A stretch of 37,650 bases of DNA from Prosthecobacter sp. (GCF_029946185.1 NZ_JAQSEA010000150.1:1-37650); one strand, 5' to 3'. Shown: positions 1 to 7,828, counted from the first letter of the stretch. Notes: a model not told the origin generated them from the letters alone. Numbers and translations: made by a program.

Positions 1-3000
1 AAGGTGACGACCGGGCAGACCTGCAGATTGAGGGTGGCAGACTGCTGGCAGCCGAACTTATCGGTGACGGTGAAAGTGAGGTTGGTTCCTGCCGCATTGC
101 CCGACGTCGGCGTGCCACTGAGGACGCCCGCCGTGCTCAGCGTGAGTCCCGCTGGCAGTGTGCCCGAACTCACCGCCCAGGTATAGGGAGTGTTCCCGCC
201 ACTGGCACCGAACGTCTGGCTGTAGGCCGTGCCCACCGCGGCGTCCGGCAATGACGACGGTGTCACCGTGATGGTCGGACACACAGGTGTCAGGGTGTAA
301 GCGCGCGTGCCGAGACAGCCGTTTTTATCCGCCGCACGGAGGGTGAAACTGGTGGCCGCGCTGCTGGTCGGTGTGCCGCTCAGAACGCCCGCCGTGCTCA
401 GCGTGAGACCTGCTGGCAGCGTGCCGGTGCTCACCGTCCAGATGTAGGGCGAGGTTCCGCCGCTGGCGGTGAAGGTCTGGGTATAGGCCGTGCCAACCGC
501 TGCCGCTGCAATGCTGCTCGGATTGACCGTGATGGCAGGACAGGCCAGGAAGCCGAAGTCAATGCTCAGGTTGGTGTTGGGGTCGGTGTCGCCATCCGTG
601 ATCGATTCCGTACCGCCCGCAAGACCGATCAGCGGGCTTTGCACCGGCAGTCCCTGGGAGGTCTGGATGCCGTTGTCATCATTGTCCACGCCGTTGTCCA
701 GCGTGACGGTGGTGCTGCTGCTCAGCGGGAATCCCGCCGGTGGCGTGGGCATGTAAATGAAGTACTGTCCCGGAGACAGATTGCTGAAGGTATAGAAGCC
801 GCCGCCTGAAGTGGTGGTGGTGGCTGCCGGGGCGGCCGTGAGCGGATTCTGCCCACCGAGGAAAAGCTGCAAGGTGACACCGTCGATACCCGCCTCTGCA
901 GCGTCCTTGATGCCATCATTGTCCACATCATTCCAGACTAGGTTGCCCATCTTCATCGAAGGCGCTGCGCCGGGACAGGCGGCGCCGTCGGAGTTTGACA
1001 CGGCGGGACCGGTGCCCACGGCGGTGATGCTGCCATTGAGCACGCCGCTGGTGCGGTTGAAGGCATACAGCGTGTCCTGATTACCCGTGGATCCGGCACT
1101 GCCAAAGCCGTAGGTCAGGCCGTTGGCATCAATGATCATCGATCCCCATGAGCCGGGAGCGGATGCGGAAACTCGGGTGGCCGCACCGGTGGTGATGTTG
1201 ATTTGAAAGAGGCCGAGCCAGCTCGTGTCGACCGTGGAGTAGCCATACACATTGCTGGTGAGCGGGTCCCAGACGATGTCACCAAAATTGCCCCTGTAAG
1301 TCGTGCCGGTCCCAGTGTTGGTGACAGTAATTGGAGCCCCGACGAGCGAGGCCGATGTCAGGTCAATCGTGTAAAGCTGAGTCGAGGAAGGGCTGAAATT
1401 ATACAGGTTCAAAATCATCAGCCCATTCGTGAGAGCCGTGGCGCCCGACCACTGACCGCTGGAACCTGGAGAGGCCAGCCCAGGAATGGCCCCCATGTCC
1501 ACCAGCACGCCCTGCGAATTGATGCGGTAGAGATGATCGCCGTTTTGGTCGACGCAGTAGAGATAGCCGCCATAGGCCGCGAGACCGTTGAGTTTGTACC
1601 CGCTGAAAATGAATGCCGGCACCAGCGATGGCCCGTCTCCCACATAATAAAGGGTTGTGTCAAAGACGCCGGAGCCGGAGCGGGTTTCGGCATTCTGGAC
1701 AATCCAGAAACGATTGTCGCACAGGAAGGGGGAGCCGATGTTCGAGGCGAAACCAAAGTCAACGGTGTTGTCGTAGTTCCCGCTGCCGGAGGTGCCTGGC
1801 TCTGTTCCCGAGATGAGCCGAATGACCGGGCTGTAGGCCGAGGTGCCGGATCCTCCAGGCTGGCTGGCATTGTTGTCGCCATCCTGGCCGTTGTCGGTGG
1901 TGTCCACCACCAGACTGGTGCGCGAGAGCGGTGGTGTAGGAACCTTGACGAAGTAGTAACCGCTGCTGAGACCGGAGAAATTGTACCCGCCGCCGCCTGC
2001 GCTGGTCACGGAGGAGACCTTCGTGTCAGCATTGGAGCCGGTGCCGCCGATGTCATTGTCCGCGCCTGCCGTCCACAATTCCACCAGCACGTTGTCGATG
2101 CCACTTTCCCCGCTGTCGAACAGGCCGTTCTCATTGGCGTCATTCCAGATCAGATTGCCGACAGCCAGGCTGGATGCGACCACCACGGTATAGTCCTCGA
2201 CTTCGCCGTTGCCGCTGGAACCGGTCGAACCCGGACTGCTGGTGGACGTCAGGCGTACACGCAGACCTGTGGTGCCCAGAGTGGCTGCGTTTGGCACTGT
2301 GAAAGTGATGGTTTTGTTGGAGTTGGATGTGCCGTTCGAAATGACGGTGTTCGTGGCGATCTGCTCACCGCTGTCGGTCAGCAGGCCGTTTTGATTGTAG
2401 TCAATCCAAGCGTTTAGGAAGGCGGAGGACCCGCTCGTGTTGGTGACGTTCACCGTCACAGTCGTGGAGGAGCCCTGCATGATTGAGGCCGGAACCGTGA
2501 CCCCGTCCTCGTCATCACTGCCGGTGATGTCATCACCCGTGGCGCTGCCATTCGTCGTGGCCGTGGCCTCGGCGTCCGTCAGCGCGCCGATCTTCAGTGT
2601 GGAGAGCACCGTGCTGCTGGCGTTGCCGAGGTCCGAATTGTCGCCGAAGTCTGTGGATGCCGGTGTCATTGAATAGGCGCGCAAAGCGGAGCAGCCATTG
2701 GCATCGGTCACGGCAAGGGTGAACGAGGCCGCCGTAGTCGAGGTGGGCTGGCCGGAAATGACTCCAGTACTCGTGTTCAATGTCAGACCCGCCGGCAGTG
2801 CGCCGCTGCTGACTTCAAACACATACGGCGAGGTGCCGCCGCTCGCACTCACAGTCTGACTGTAGGCAGAGTTCACGATGCTCGACGCCAGAGTGGACGG
2901 GCTCAGGGTGATGGCTGAACAAGGCTTCACGGTGTAAGCCTGGGTGCCATAGTAGCCAAGGTTGTCAGTGGCGCGGAGCGTGAAAGTGAAGGTCGATGAA

Positions 3001-4544
3001 CTGGTGGGCGTACCGCTGATCAAACCCGTGCTGGCATTCAACGTGAGCCCACTCGGCAGGGAACCGCTGGCAACGTTCCAGGTGAAGGTTGGCGATGTTC
3101 GGGCGACACTGAGGCCATCATCGGCTCCAATCAGTTTGAATGAGGAGTTGTATGAATTCTGCGTGCCAGAGGCCGCGAAGAGTTCAATGGCCTCACCTCC
3201 TCCCAGTTCGAAGAAAACCAGTTCAATCACATGGATTCCCGCCGTGAGTGTGACCGTGCCTAATCTATCTGCAGTCGCGTGCAGCGTGTCATCGTTGATG
3301 ACCGTCGATCCGTCGATCTTGACGCGTACACCGTCGTCGGAGTTCGTGAGGATGGTCCATGCACCGGCGGTCGGGATGGTGATGATACCCGTGGCTTTCA
3401 GGGCGAAATTATCACCGGACCCGCCTGGGAAGCCAGTGTCTGTGACATGACCTCCACCGGCACTGCTGCCGTTGTAGGCGATGGTTGATGCGGTGCCTGT
3501 CCAGTTGCCGATGCGGTTTGTTCCGGCCAGCACGGCATCCGCTGCGGCGAGAGTGCCGACCGAGTTGGATGAGAAAGCCTGCTGAACGTCAAATCCAGAC
3601 TCCAGGGCCGTCATCGTCTGGGAGAAAGCGGTGCCGACAGTCGGGGGAGGGAGCGTTGTGGGAGAAATGGAGATGAAATTTAAAACCTGCAGCAGCAGAG
3701 TGTCAGACCCCTGGCAGCCGGAGGCATCCGTTGCGGTGAAGGTGAGGTTTACCCCGCCAGCATTGCTCACAGTGGGAGTGCCAGAAATCACTCCGGTGGA
3801 TGCATTTAAACTCAAGCCCGCAGGCAAAGTCCCAGAGGTCAGCGCCCAGACGTAGCTCCCGTTGCCGCCGCTGGCCGCCAGTGTCTGTGAGTAGGGCCAG
3901 CTCACTGCACCGTTTGGCAGGGAGGATGTGTTCAGGGTGATGGTAGGGCAGACGAGGGTCGTGATATAATCCTCCACTTCCCCATTGCCGTCCAGACCGG
4001 TGGGGCCGGGAGAGCTGGTGGAGGTCAGGCGCACGCGCACGCCAGCCGTGCCGAGGGAGGCACCGGAGGGCACAGTGAAATTCACCGTCCTGTTTGCGTT
4101 GGACGTTCCGGTCGTAATCGTAGTGTTGATGGCAATCTGTTCGCCACTGTCGCTCAGGGATCCGTTGCGGTTGTAGTCGATCCAGGCATTGAGAAACGCC
4201 GTACTGCCGGTGGTGTTGGTGACGTTGACCGTCAGGCTGGTGGTGGTACCCGTGACCATGCTGGCTGGTACGGTCACGCCATCTTCATCATCGCTGCCAG
4301 TGTTGTCGTCCCCGGTGGCCGTGGAATTGGCGGTGATGGAGGTTTCACTGTCAATGACAGCACCCAGTTTCAGCCTCGAATTGACGGTGCTGCTGGCACT
4401 GCTGAAACCGGAGTGGTCGCTGAAATCAGTCGCCGCTCTGGCTGCTGTCGCGGCGGCCCATAAAACGCAGCACATAGAAACGACGAAACGTGCCGCTGTG
4501 AGGCGGCACGTCAGACTGTGTGATCGTGATGCGTTTTCCCTCAT
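1..4544 (-). CDS. Giant modular surface protein (GEVED, Ig-like, PA14, SdrD_B), partial
   Basis: The frame stays open for about 1514 codons from the ATG at 4544 and runs off the left edge, so the C-terminus and any sorting signal are unseen. A signal peptide is likely (hydrophobic stretch near residues 20-38, cut near ARAATDF). In order I read: GEVED-type module ending GEVEDY (about 40-193); Ig-like He_PIG repeat (about 200-290); a second He_PIG interrupted by a PA14-like domain (about 312-482); a third He_PIG (about 545-620); a second GEVED module ending GEVEDY (780-785); SdrD_B-like domain (about 795-933, GNLIWNDANENG); a propeller-like segment (about 935-1190); a second SdrD_B (about 1199-1333, GNLVWNDVDNDG); then two He_PIG repeats. 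These families are typical of secreted adhesins and matrix proteins. It starts 10 bp after the PEP-CTERM gene, so co-transcription is likely. The ligand and role are unknown. Confidence 0.9.
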   Translation of the reverse strand, partial: MRENASRSHSLTCRLTAARFVVSMCCVLWAAATAARAATDFSDHSGFSSASSTVNSRLKLGAVIDSETSITANSTATGDDNTGSDDEDGVTVPASMVTGTTTSLTVNVTNTTGSTAFLNAWIDYNRNGSLSDSGEQIAINTTITTGTSNANRTVNFTVPSGASLGTAGVRVRLTSTSSPGPTGLDGNGEVEDYITTLVCPTITLNTSSLPNGAVSWPYSQTLAASGGNGSYVWALTSGTLPAGLSLNASTGVISGTPTVSNAGGVNLTFTATDASGCQGSDTLLLQVLNFISISPTTLPPPTVGTAFSQTMTALESGFDVQQAFSSNSVGTLAAADAVLAGTNRIGNWTGTASTIAYNGSSAGGGHVTDTGFPGGSGDNFALKATGIITIPTAGAWTILTNSDDGVRVKIDGSTVINDDTLHATADRLGTVTLTAGIHVIELVFFELGGGEAIELFAASGTQNSYNSSFKLIGADDGLSVARTSPTFTWNVASGSLPSGLTLNASTGLISGTPTSSSTFTFTLRATDNLGYYGTQAYTVKPCSAITLSPSTLASSIVNSAYSQTVSASGGTSPYVFEVSSGALPAGLTLNTSTGVISGQPTSTTAASFTLAVTDANGCSALRAYSMTPASTDFGDNSDLGNASSTVLSTLKIGALTDAEATATTNGSATGDDITGSDDEDGVTVPASIMQGSSTTVTVNVTNTSGSSAFLNAWIDYNQNGLLTDSGEQIATNTVISNGTSNSNKTITFTVPNAATLGTTGLRVRLTSTSSPGSTGSSGNGEVEDYTVVVASSLAVGNLIWNDANENGLFDSGESGIDNVLVELWTAGADNDIGGTGSNADTKVSSVTSAGGGGYNFSGLSSGYYFVKVPTPPLSRTSLVVDTTDNGQDGDNNASQPGGSGTSAYSPVIRLISGTEPGTSGSGNYDNTVDFGFASNIGSPFLCDNRFWIVQNAETRSGSGVFDTTLYYVGDGPSLVPAFIFSGYKLNGLAAYGGYLYCVDQNGDHLYRINSQGVLVDMGAIPGLASPGSSGQWSGATALTNGLMILNLYNFSPSSTQLYTIDLTSASLVGAPITVTNTGTGTTYRGNFGDIVWDPLTSNVYGYSTVDTSWLGLFQINITTGAATRVSASAPGSWGSMIIDANGLTYGFGSAGSTGNQDTLYAFNRTSGVLNGSITAVGTGPAVSNSDGAACPGAAPSMKMGNLVWNDVDNDGIKDAAEAGIDGVTLQLFLGGQNPLTAAPAATTTTSGGGFYTFSNLSPGQYFIYMPTPPAGFPLSSSTTVTLDNGVDNDDNGIQTSQGLPVQSPLIGLAGGTESITDGDTDPNTNLSIDFGFLACPAITVNPSSIAAAAVGTAYTQTFTASGGTSPYIWTVSTGTLPAGLTLSTAGVLSGTPTSSAATSFTLRAADKNGCLGTRAYTLTPVCPTITVTPSSLPDAAVGTAYSQTFGASGGNTPYTWAVSSGTLPAGLTLSTAGVLSGTPTSGNAAGTNLTFTVTDKFGCQQSATLNLQVCPVVT

Positions 4545-4545
4545 C

Positions 4546-4556
4546 GGGCGGGCTTC
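4546..4556 (-). promoter_or_regulatory. 11-nt leader motif upstream of the giant surface protein start
   Basis: Read on the minus strand this is GAAGCCCGCCC, ending 1 nt before the ATG at 4544 and including the TGA stop of the upstream PEP-CTERM gene. The same 11 bases sit 2 nt before the start of that upstream gene. Neither start has a purine-rich Shine-Dalgarno sequence. Identity at matching positions before two adjacent starts suggests a translation or regulatory element, or a leftover of local duplication. The function is inferred only. Confidence 0.4.
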
Positions 4557-5268
4557 AGGGCAGGAACAGGGAGGTTGTGCGGCGGAAGCGGCGTGTCAGG
4601 TGGGCGACTGCGGCGGCGAGCAGCAGGAGTGCAGAACCTGGTTCAGGCACCACGGCCGTTTGCAGGCTGAACGGGCTTGGCGTCGTGGAATATGTACCGG
4701 GACCCTGCACTCCATTGACACCGCCAATGATGGCGCTGTTGGCATCGAGCAGGGTCCAGTTATAGGCTCCGTCGGTGTCTAATGGATCAGGGATGATCCA
4801 GTCGGCATCAATATCACCTGCAGGTGAACCATCCGTCACCAGTGCCCATTCGCTGCTGGGGACAATGGTTTTGGAATTGAAGGCCCACAAATAAACCACC
4901 GTGCCTTGGGTATAGACGTCGGAGGAAGTGTAACGGGTTGATTCTGCAGTACCATCCGTGAGGAAATCAATCGTCCCGCCATAGAACTGCCCGGGTACAT
5001 TCCAGCCATTTTCGTCCGGATCAAAAGCGAGATCAATCAGATGCCAGTTGGTTTCCCATTGATCAACGTTTTGATAGGTGGGGGTGAAACCACCGGTGAA
5101 CACTCCGATCTGGAAGGTATAGGTGGCGTCAAGAGAGGCGCCGGCACTGTCATAAAGTGGATCGTCAACGTTATTGCCCCAGAAGACCGTGCTGGCCTGG
5201 GCGCCGTGAGTCCACGCCAGCGCTAGAGCGAGGCAGAGGAGTCTTAGGAGGTAGAAAGGCGTATTCAT
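4555..5268 (-). CDS. PEP-CTERM sorting domain protein
   Basis: This 237-aa protein has an N-terminal signal peptide (hydrophobic LLRLLCLALALA, cut near AQAS). It ends with a classic PEP-CTERM signal: VPEPGS, then a hydrophobic helix (ALLLLAAAVA), then a basic tail (RRFRR). In the known system an exosortase recognises this tail, removes it and releases the protein to the surface or exopolysaccharide. No exosortase gene lies in this window. The central part is rich in Asp, Trp and Tyr and has no catalytic motif I recognise. It is first in a likely two-gene unit with the giant surface protein, whose ATG lies 10 bp past this stop. The start at 5268 lacks a Shine-Dalgarno sequence but is preceded by a GAAGCCCGCCC motif also found before the next gene. 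Confidence 0.9.
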   Translation of the reverse strand: MNTPFYLLRLLCLALALAWTHGAQASTVFWGNNVDDPLYDSAGASLDATYTFQIGVFTGGFTPTYQNVDQWETNWHLIDLAFDPDENGWNVPGQFYGGTIDFLTDGTAESTRYTSSDVYTQGTVVYLWAFNSKTIVPSSEWALVTDGSPAGDIDADWIIPDPLDTDGAYNWTLLDANSAIIGGVNGVQGPGTYSTTPSPFSLQTAVVPEPGSALLLLAAAVAHLTRRFRRTTSLFLP

Positions 5269-5270
5269 CA

Positions 5271-5281
5271 GGGCGGGCTTC
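5271..5281 (-). promoter_or_regulatory. 11-nt leader motif upstream of the PEP-CTERM gene start
   Basis: The minus-strand sequence GAAGCCCGCCC lies 2 nt before the ATG at 5268 and matches exactly the motif before the giant surface protein gene. No AGGAG-like ribosome binding site is present here. Its role is unproven. Confidence 0.4.
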
Positions 5282-5376
5282 TTGGGCTGTTTTGAGTCGG
5301 AGAAATCAGGTTCAGATGTGCTGGCGAAAATCGAAGAGCTTCCCCGCTAAAGGGAATAGACTCTTACATATCACAC

Positions 5377-5397
5377 TTGTTATAAATATAATAACAA
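5377..5397. promoter_or_regulatory. AT-rich inverted repeat, candidate operator
   Basis: TTGTTAT and ATAACAA form perfect 7-bp arms separated by the 7-bp spacer AAATATA. The site is 109-129 bp upstream of the PEP-CTERM start and lies in the only markedly AT-rich part of this intergenic region. The shape fits a dimeric regulator site or an upstream promoter element. No clear -35/-10 pair could be fixed. Confidence 0.35.
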
Positions 5398-5605
5398 CAA
5401 TTGCAGCAAACAAGCATCAATTCGGCTTTATTTGGAAATCCTGAATGTTCAGAATGGCCGTCTGCGGTGTCCCCGTGGTCAAATCGCCCACTCGAAATGA
5501 CGATTTGGCTCAATGACACCCGTTTTAATCCTCCCTGCTGAGGCATTCAGCCCATGAGGTGCAAAAATCTCATGGCGCTGGCCAGTGTCGCGGCTAATGG
5601 AGTCG

Positions 5606-5863
5606 ATGAAATTGGAACAAGGCCAGATTTGGAAACAGGGAGAGGATTACATACGCATCGTGGAATGGGCGCGTCTGTCCATCGAGTACAAGGTGATGAA
5701 AGACCCCGTCTCTAAGCAGGGAACGGTGCACCAAGCCACGAAAAAGGAATTCTGCCGCCTGCTCAAAGGGGCCGTGCTGCTAAAGCCGGAGGATCTGCCC
5801 GCCGCTGAAGTGCCTGCTAATGACGAGGAACTCGCTCCTGATCCTGAGACTGAAATGGTCTGA
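5606..5863 (+). CDS. Small conserved-looking hypothetical protein
   Basis: An 85-aa product if started at the ATG at 5606, which is preceded at short spacing by GGAG. An ATG at 5597 and a GTG at 5585 in the same frame are alternatives. The N-terminal two thirds (KLEQGQIWKQGEDYIRIVEW) reads as a small beta-rich fold that then predicts basic helices (KKEFCRLLKGAVLL). The tail is acidic and Pro-rich (EELAPDPETE). No signal peptide, membrane segment or catalytic motif is visible. I do not recognise a named family. Amino-acid composition supports a real cytoplasmic protein. It stands alone between the surface-protein unit and a repeat-rich region. Confidence 0.65.
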   Translation: MKLEQGQIWKQGEDYIRIVEWARLSIEYKVMKDPVSKQGTVHQATKKEFCRLLKGAVLLKPEDLPAAEVPANDEELAPDPETEMV

Positions 5864-5983
5864 ACGCAGACAGACACAGCATGGGCGCTGACCTCCGGTA
5901 CATTTGGGAGGGCATCACCAGAATGCACCTTATCCACCCCAAAGTGCCGCGCTCCATGGGGTCTGAAGGACCCACGGAGTCAG

Positions 5984-6017
5984 CCCAGGGCGCAGTCGCG
6001 CAGCGACAAGCCCTGGG
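5984..6017. repeat. Two-part hairpin
   Basis: CCCAGGGC (5984-5991) pairs with GCCCTGGG (6010-6017), and inside it GTCGC (5995-5999) pairs with GCGAC (6003-6007). An imperfect GGGGTC/GGACCC inverted pair sits just upstream at about 5958-5973. There is no T-tract, so this looks more like an interspersed structured repeat than a rho-independent terminator. It could still stop or stabilise the transcript of the gene ending at 5863. Confidence 0.5.
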
Positions 6018-6322
6018 GTCCCACGAGCCACCACGCATCGTTGCTTCAGGAAGCTCCCTGAATGGACGCAGGAGCGCCTTCTTTCGCTCCATCATGGCCC
6101 ATATCGTTCCGTGATTTCGCAAAGTGAATGATGGGCAACACTCGCATGGCCTCCCGGAGGGAGCAGAGAGATGAGCAGGTGGTGGAGCGAAACCGCGAAG
6201 TCGTGCAGCGGGAACCACCGCACTTGGCACAAGACACCGTCTTCAGGACCGCATGCCGAAGCTATGCGAGAAGCTTACAACCATCCAACGTTCACGGGGA
6301 GTTCGCGTATGGCTCTCTCATA

Positions 6323-6623
6323 CCCCTGGCATGAATGGCACTCGGTTAAGGGTAATTATCGTGGGATGCGCTCCAAAAATGAAACGGGCTATGGAGCGCG
6401 GACTTGAGTCCGCTGCAGGTCGTCCGCGTGGTGCGTGTGTTGATTCGCGCTGAGTACCGCAAACACGGTGACGCTCGGTGTGGCGAAAGTAGAATGCTCA
6501 AGCAGAGCCAATGGGTGCGGCGGTATGCAGCGTGCTCAAGTCCGCACTCCACGGAAAGCTTCGCGCCACACGCTGAATTTGACGGTGTCACCGCTTAACC
6601 GAGTGCCATTCCCCTCTGGCATG
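6323..6623. mobile_element. Candidate miniature inverted-repeat element with flanking direct repeats
   Basis: The body is 6334-6610. Its ends are perfect 17-bp inverted repeats: AATGGCACTCGGTTAAG at 6334-6350 and its reverse complement at 6594-6610. Directly abutting them are CCCCTGGCATG (6323-6333) and CCCCTCTGGCATG (6611-6623), which differ only by a 2-base insertion and look like a target-site duplication. Inside are GCGCTCC/GGAGCGC (6368-6374, 6393-6399), the palindrome GCGGACTTGAGTCCGC (6398-6413), and a 15-of-16 inverted match between 6393-6408 and 6535-6550. No transposase is encoded. A MITE-like element or a degenerate insertion is inferred. Other genomic copies cannot be checked from here. 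Confidence 0.5.
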
Positions 6624-6669
6624 CGAGACCTTGCGCACAATCAGTCTGCGAATTCAAAGACATGCTCGC

Positions 6670-7758
6670 TCATTTTCGCACGGTTTCGAAAAACAGAGTA
6701 AACTCGTGCCGGTTGTAGGTCAGGTGCGTCTGCGCAAACAGACGCAGACCCGCAGCCTTGGACATCGAAACGATGACGCGGAACAGCTCGTTGGCCTCAT
6801 CCAGCGCATCAATTCGCGGCACTTTAAGCGTGTAGACGACGAGGCCGCCGGTCTTGAGAAAACGCGAGAGACGGATCACCTGTTCGATGGATTCCTCCGG
6901 CGGGCCGTTCATGTCGCACAGCAACGCATCATAGAGGGTGCCAGCCCTGGGCTGAAAGGCGGCCACATCTTCGAGGAAAAACTTCAGCCCCGGCCGGCCA
7001 TCGAGGCGTTTGTCGAGAGGTGCACGATCAATCGCCGTGACACGCTGGTTGCGGGCGAGCAATTCCGATGTCATGCCGCCGGGGCAGGCACCCAGTTCGA
7101 TCCAGTGACTTCCTTCTTTCAGCGACGGCCGGTACAGCAGCAGGTAATGCAGCGCCTCCGCGATTTTGGCCCCCGCACGGCTGATCGTGTCCGGTGCATC
7201 CTGATCAATGTATTTGCTGCCACCCGCATAGAGGCCGTTTGAGGCGCGCGGACTCTGCATGCCGCAGAACAGGCCCTCTTTGCCAACGAGACAAAACAAG
7301 GTCTCTGCCGTCGGGTCCTGCTCTTCCACCGTGGCTGCGGCCAGCTTGGGAAACAACTGCAGCACCCGGCCGCGTAGATTCGACGCCAGGCCCTTGTAAT
7401 ACTTGTCGGGAGACGTGGGCTGCAGGGTGCCGATGAAGATCCCCTGCGGGTTGCGCTCACCGAATTTCTTCAGCAGCGTCTGCGCTGCCTTTTCGATGAA
7501 GCCATCCATCTTCTGCGCATTGCAGGGCCAGGTGTGGTCCATCGGCAGATTCCAGCGGGCAAACTTGGCTGCCTCAGACTGGCGGATCGCCGCAGGTGTT
7601 GCTGTCTTGATGAGATAATAATCCTGACCCAGCCGTGTGCTCGATGCTGCGCCCATCTGTTGCAGGACGCTGTCTGCGATCCCCTCAAAAATCTCGGGGA
7701 TGCGCACCAGCCAAGGGCGGTGAGTCGGGGGGGCTGCGTTCGTTTCACTGTCGGTCAT
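6670..7758 (-). CDS. rlmM: RlmM-like 23S rRNA ribose 2'-O-methyltransferase
   Basis: The 362-aa product matches the usual RlmM length (about 366). The C-terminal half is an FtsJ/RrmJ-type SAM methyltransferase: motif I ELGACPGG at about 221-228, an acidic residue after strand 2 (AIDRAPL), LLCDMNGPP with Asp282, and TLKVP with Lys312, fitting the K-D-K catalytic set of this family. The N-terminal half fits the THUMP-containing RNA-binding region of RlmM. The E. coli enzyme methylates C2498 of 23S rRNA; the same target is inferred here. The ATG at 7758 is preferred over the GTG at 7770 because AGGAG lies 5 nt before it. The gene starts 70 bp after the response-regulator gene. Confidence 0.75.
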   Translation of the reverse strand: MTDSETNAAPPTHRPWLVRIPEIFEGIADSVLQQMGAASSTRLGQDYYLIKTATPAAIRQSEAAKFARWNLPMDHTWPCNAQKMDGFIEKAAQTLLKKFGERNPQGIFIGTLQPTSPDKYYKGLASNLRGRVLQLFPKLAAATVEEQDPTAETLFCLVGKEGLFCGMQSPRASNGLYAGGSKYIDQDAPDTISRAGAKIAEALHYLLLYRPSLKEGSHWIELGACPGGMTSELLARNQRVTAIDRAPLDKRLDGRPGLKFFLEDVAAFQPRAGTLYDALLCDMNGPPEESIEQVIRLSRFLKTGGLVVYTLKVPRIDALDEANELFRVIVSMSKAAGLRLFAQTHLTYNRHEFTLFFETVRK

Positions 7759-7828
7759 GCACTCCTGCACTCGCGCTGCATTGTCCTGTCTGCAAGCAGA
7801 GGAGTGTGGCCAGGTTCCGGCGGTGGGC

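Larger units (their letters stand above)
5269..5605. other. Intergenic region between divergent genes
   Basis: This stretch separates the minus-strand surface-protein unit from the small plus-strand gene. It holds an AT-rich core (about 5360-5440) with the TTGTTAT/ATAACAA palindrome. It probably carries both promoters. No RNA gene or further ORF with coding character was seen. Confidence 0.5.
5864..6669. other. Gene-free, repeat-rich intergenic region
   Basis: About 800 bp without a convincing gene. ORFs of 60-140 codons exist on both strands, but they overlap one another and are low in coding character. The region instead contains several inverted repeats: a two-part hairpin at 5984-6017, a short GGAGCG/CGCTCC hairpin near 6073-6092, and a 277-bp element bounded by 17-bp inverted repeats at 6334-6610. 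It separates the small gene ending at 5863 from the end of the convergent rlmM-like gene at 6670. Confidence 0.65.

Noticed and set aside
1203-2417. 404-codon plus-strand open frame
   Set aside because: It is antisense to the continuous surface-protein frame, whose translation shows clear SdrD_B and GEVED motifs; the plus-strand product has no family pattern.
5817-6453. Several 60-140 codon frames on both strands
   Set aside because: They overlap each other, span inverted repeats and show no domain or initiation signal; the region is better described as noncoding repeat sequence.
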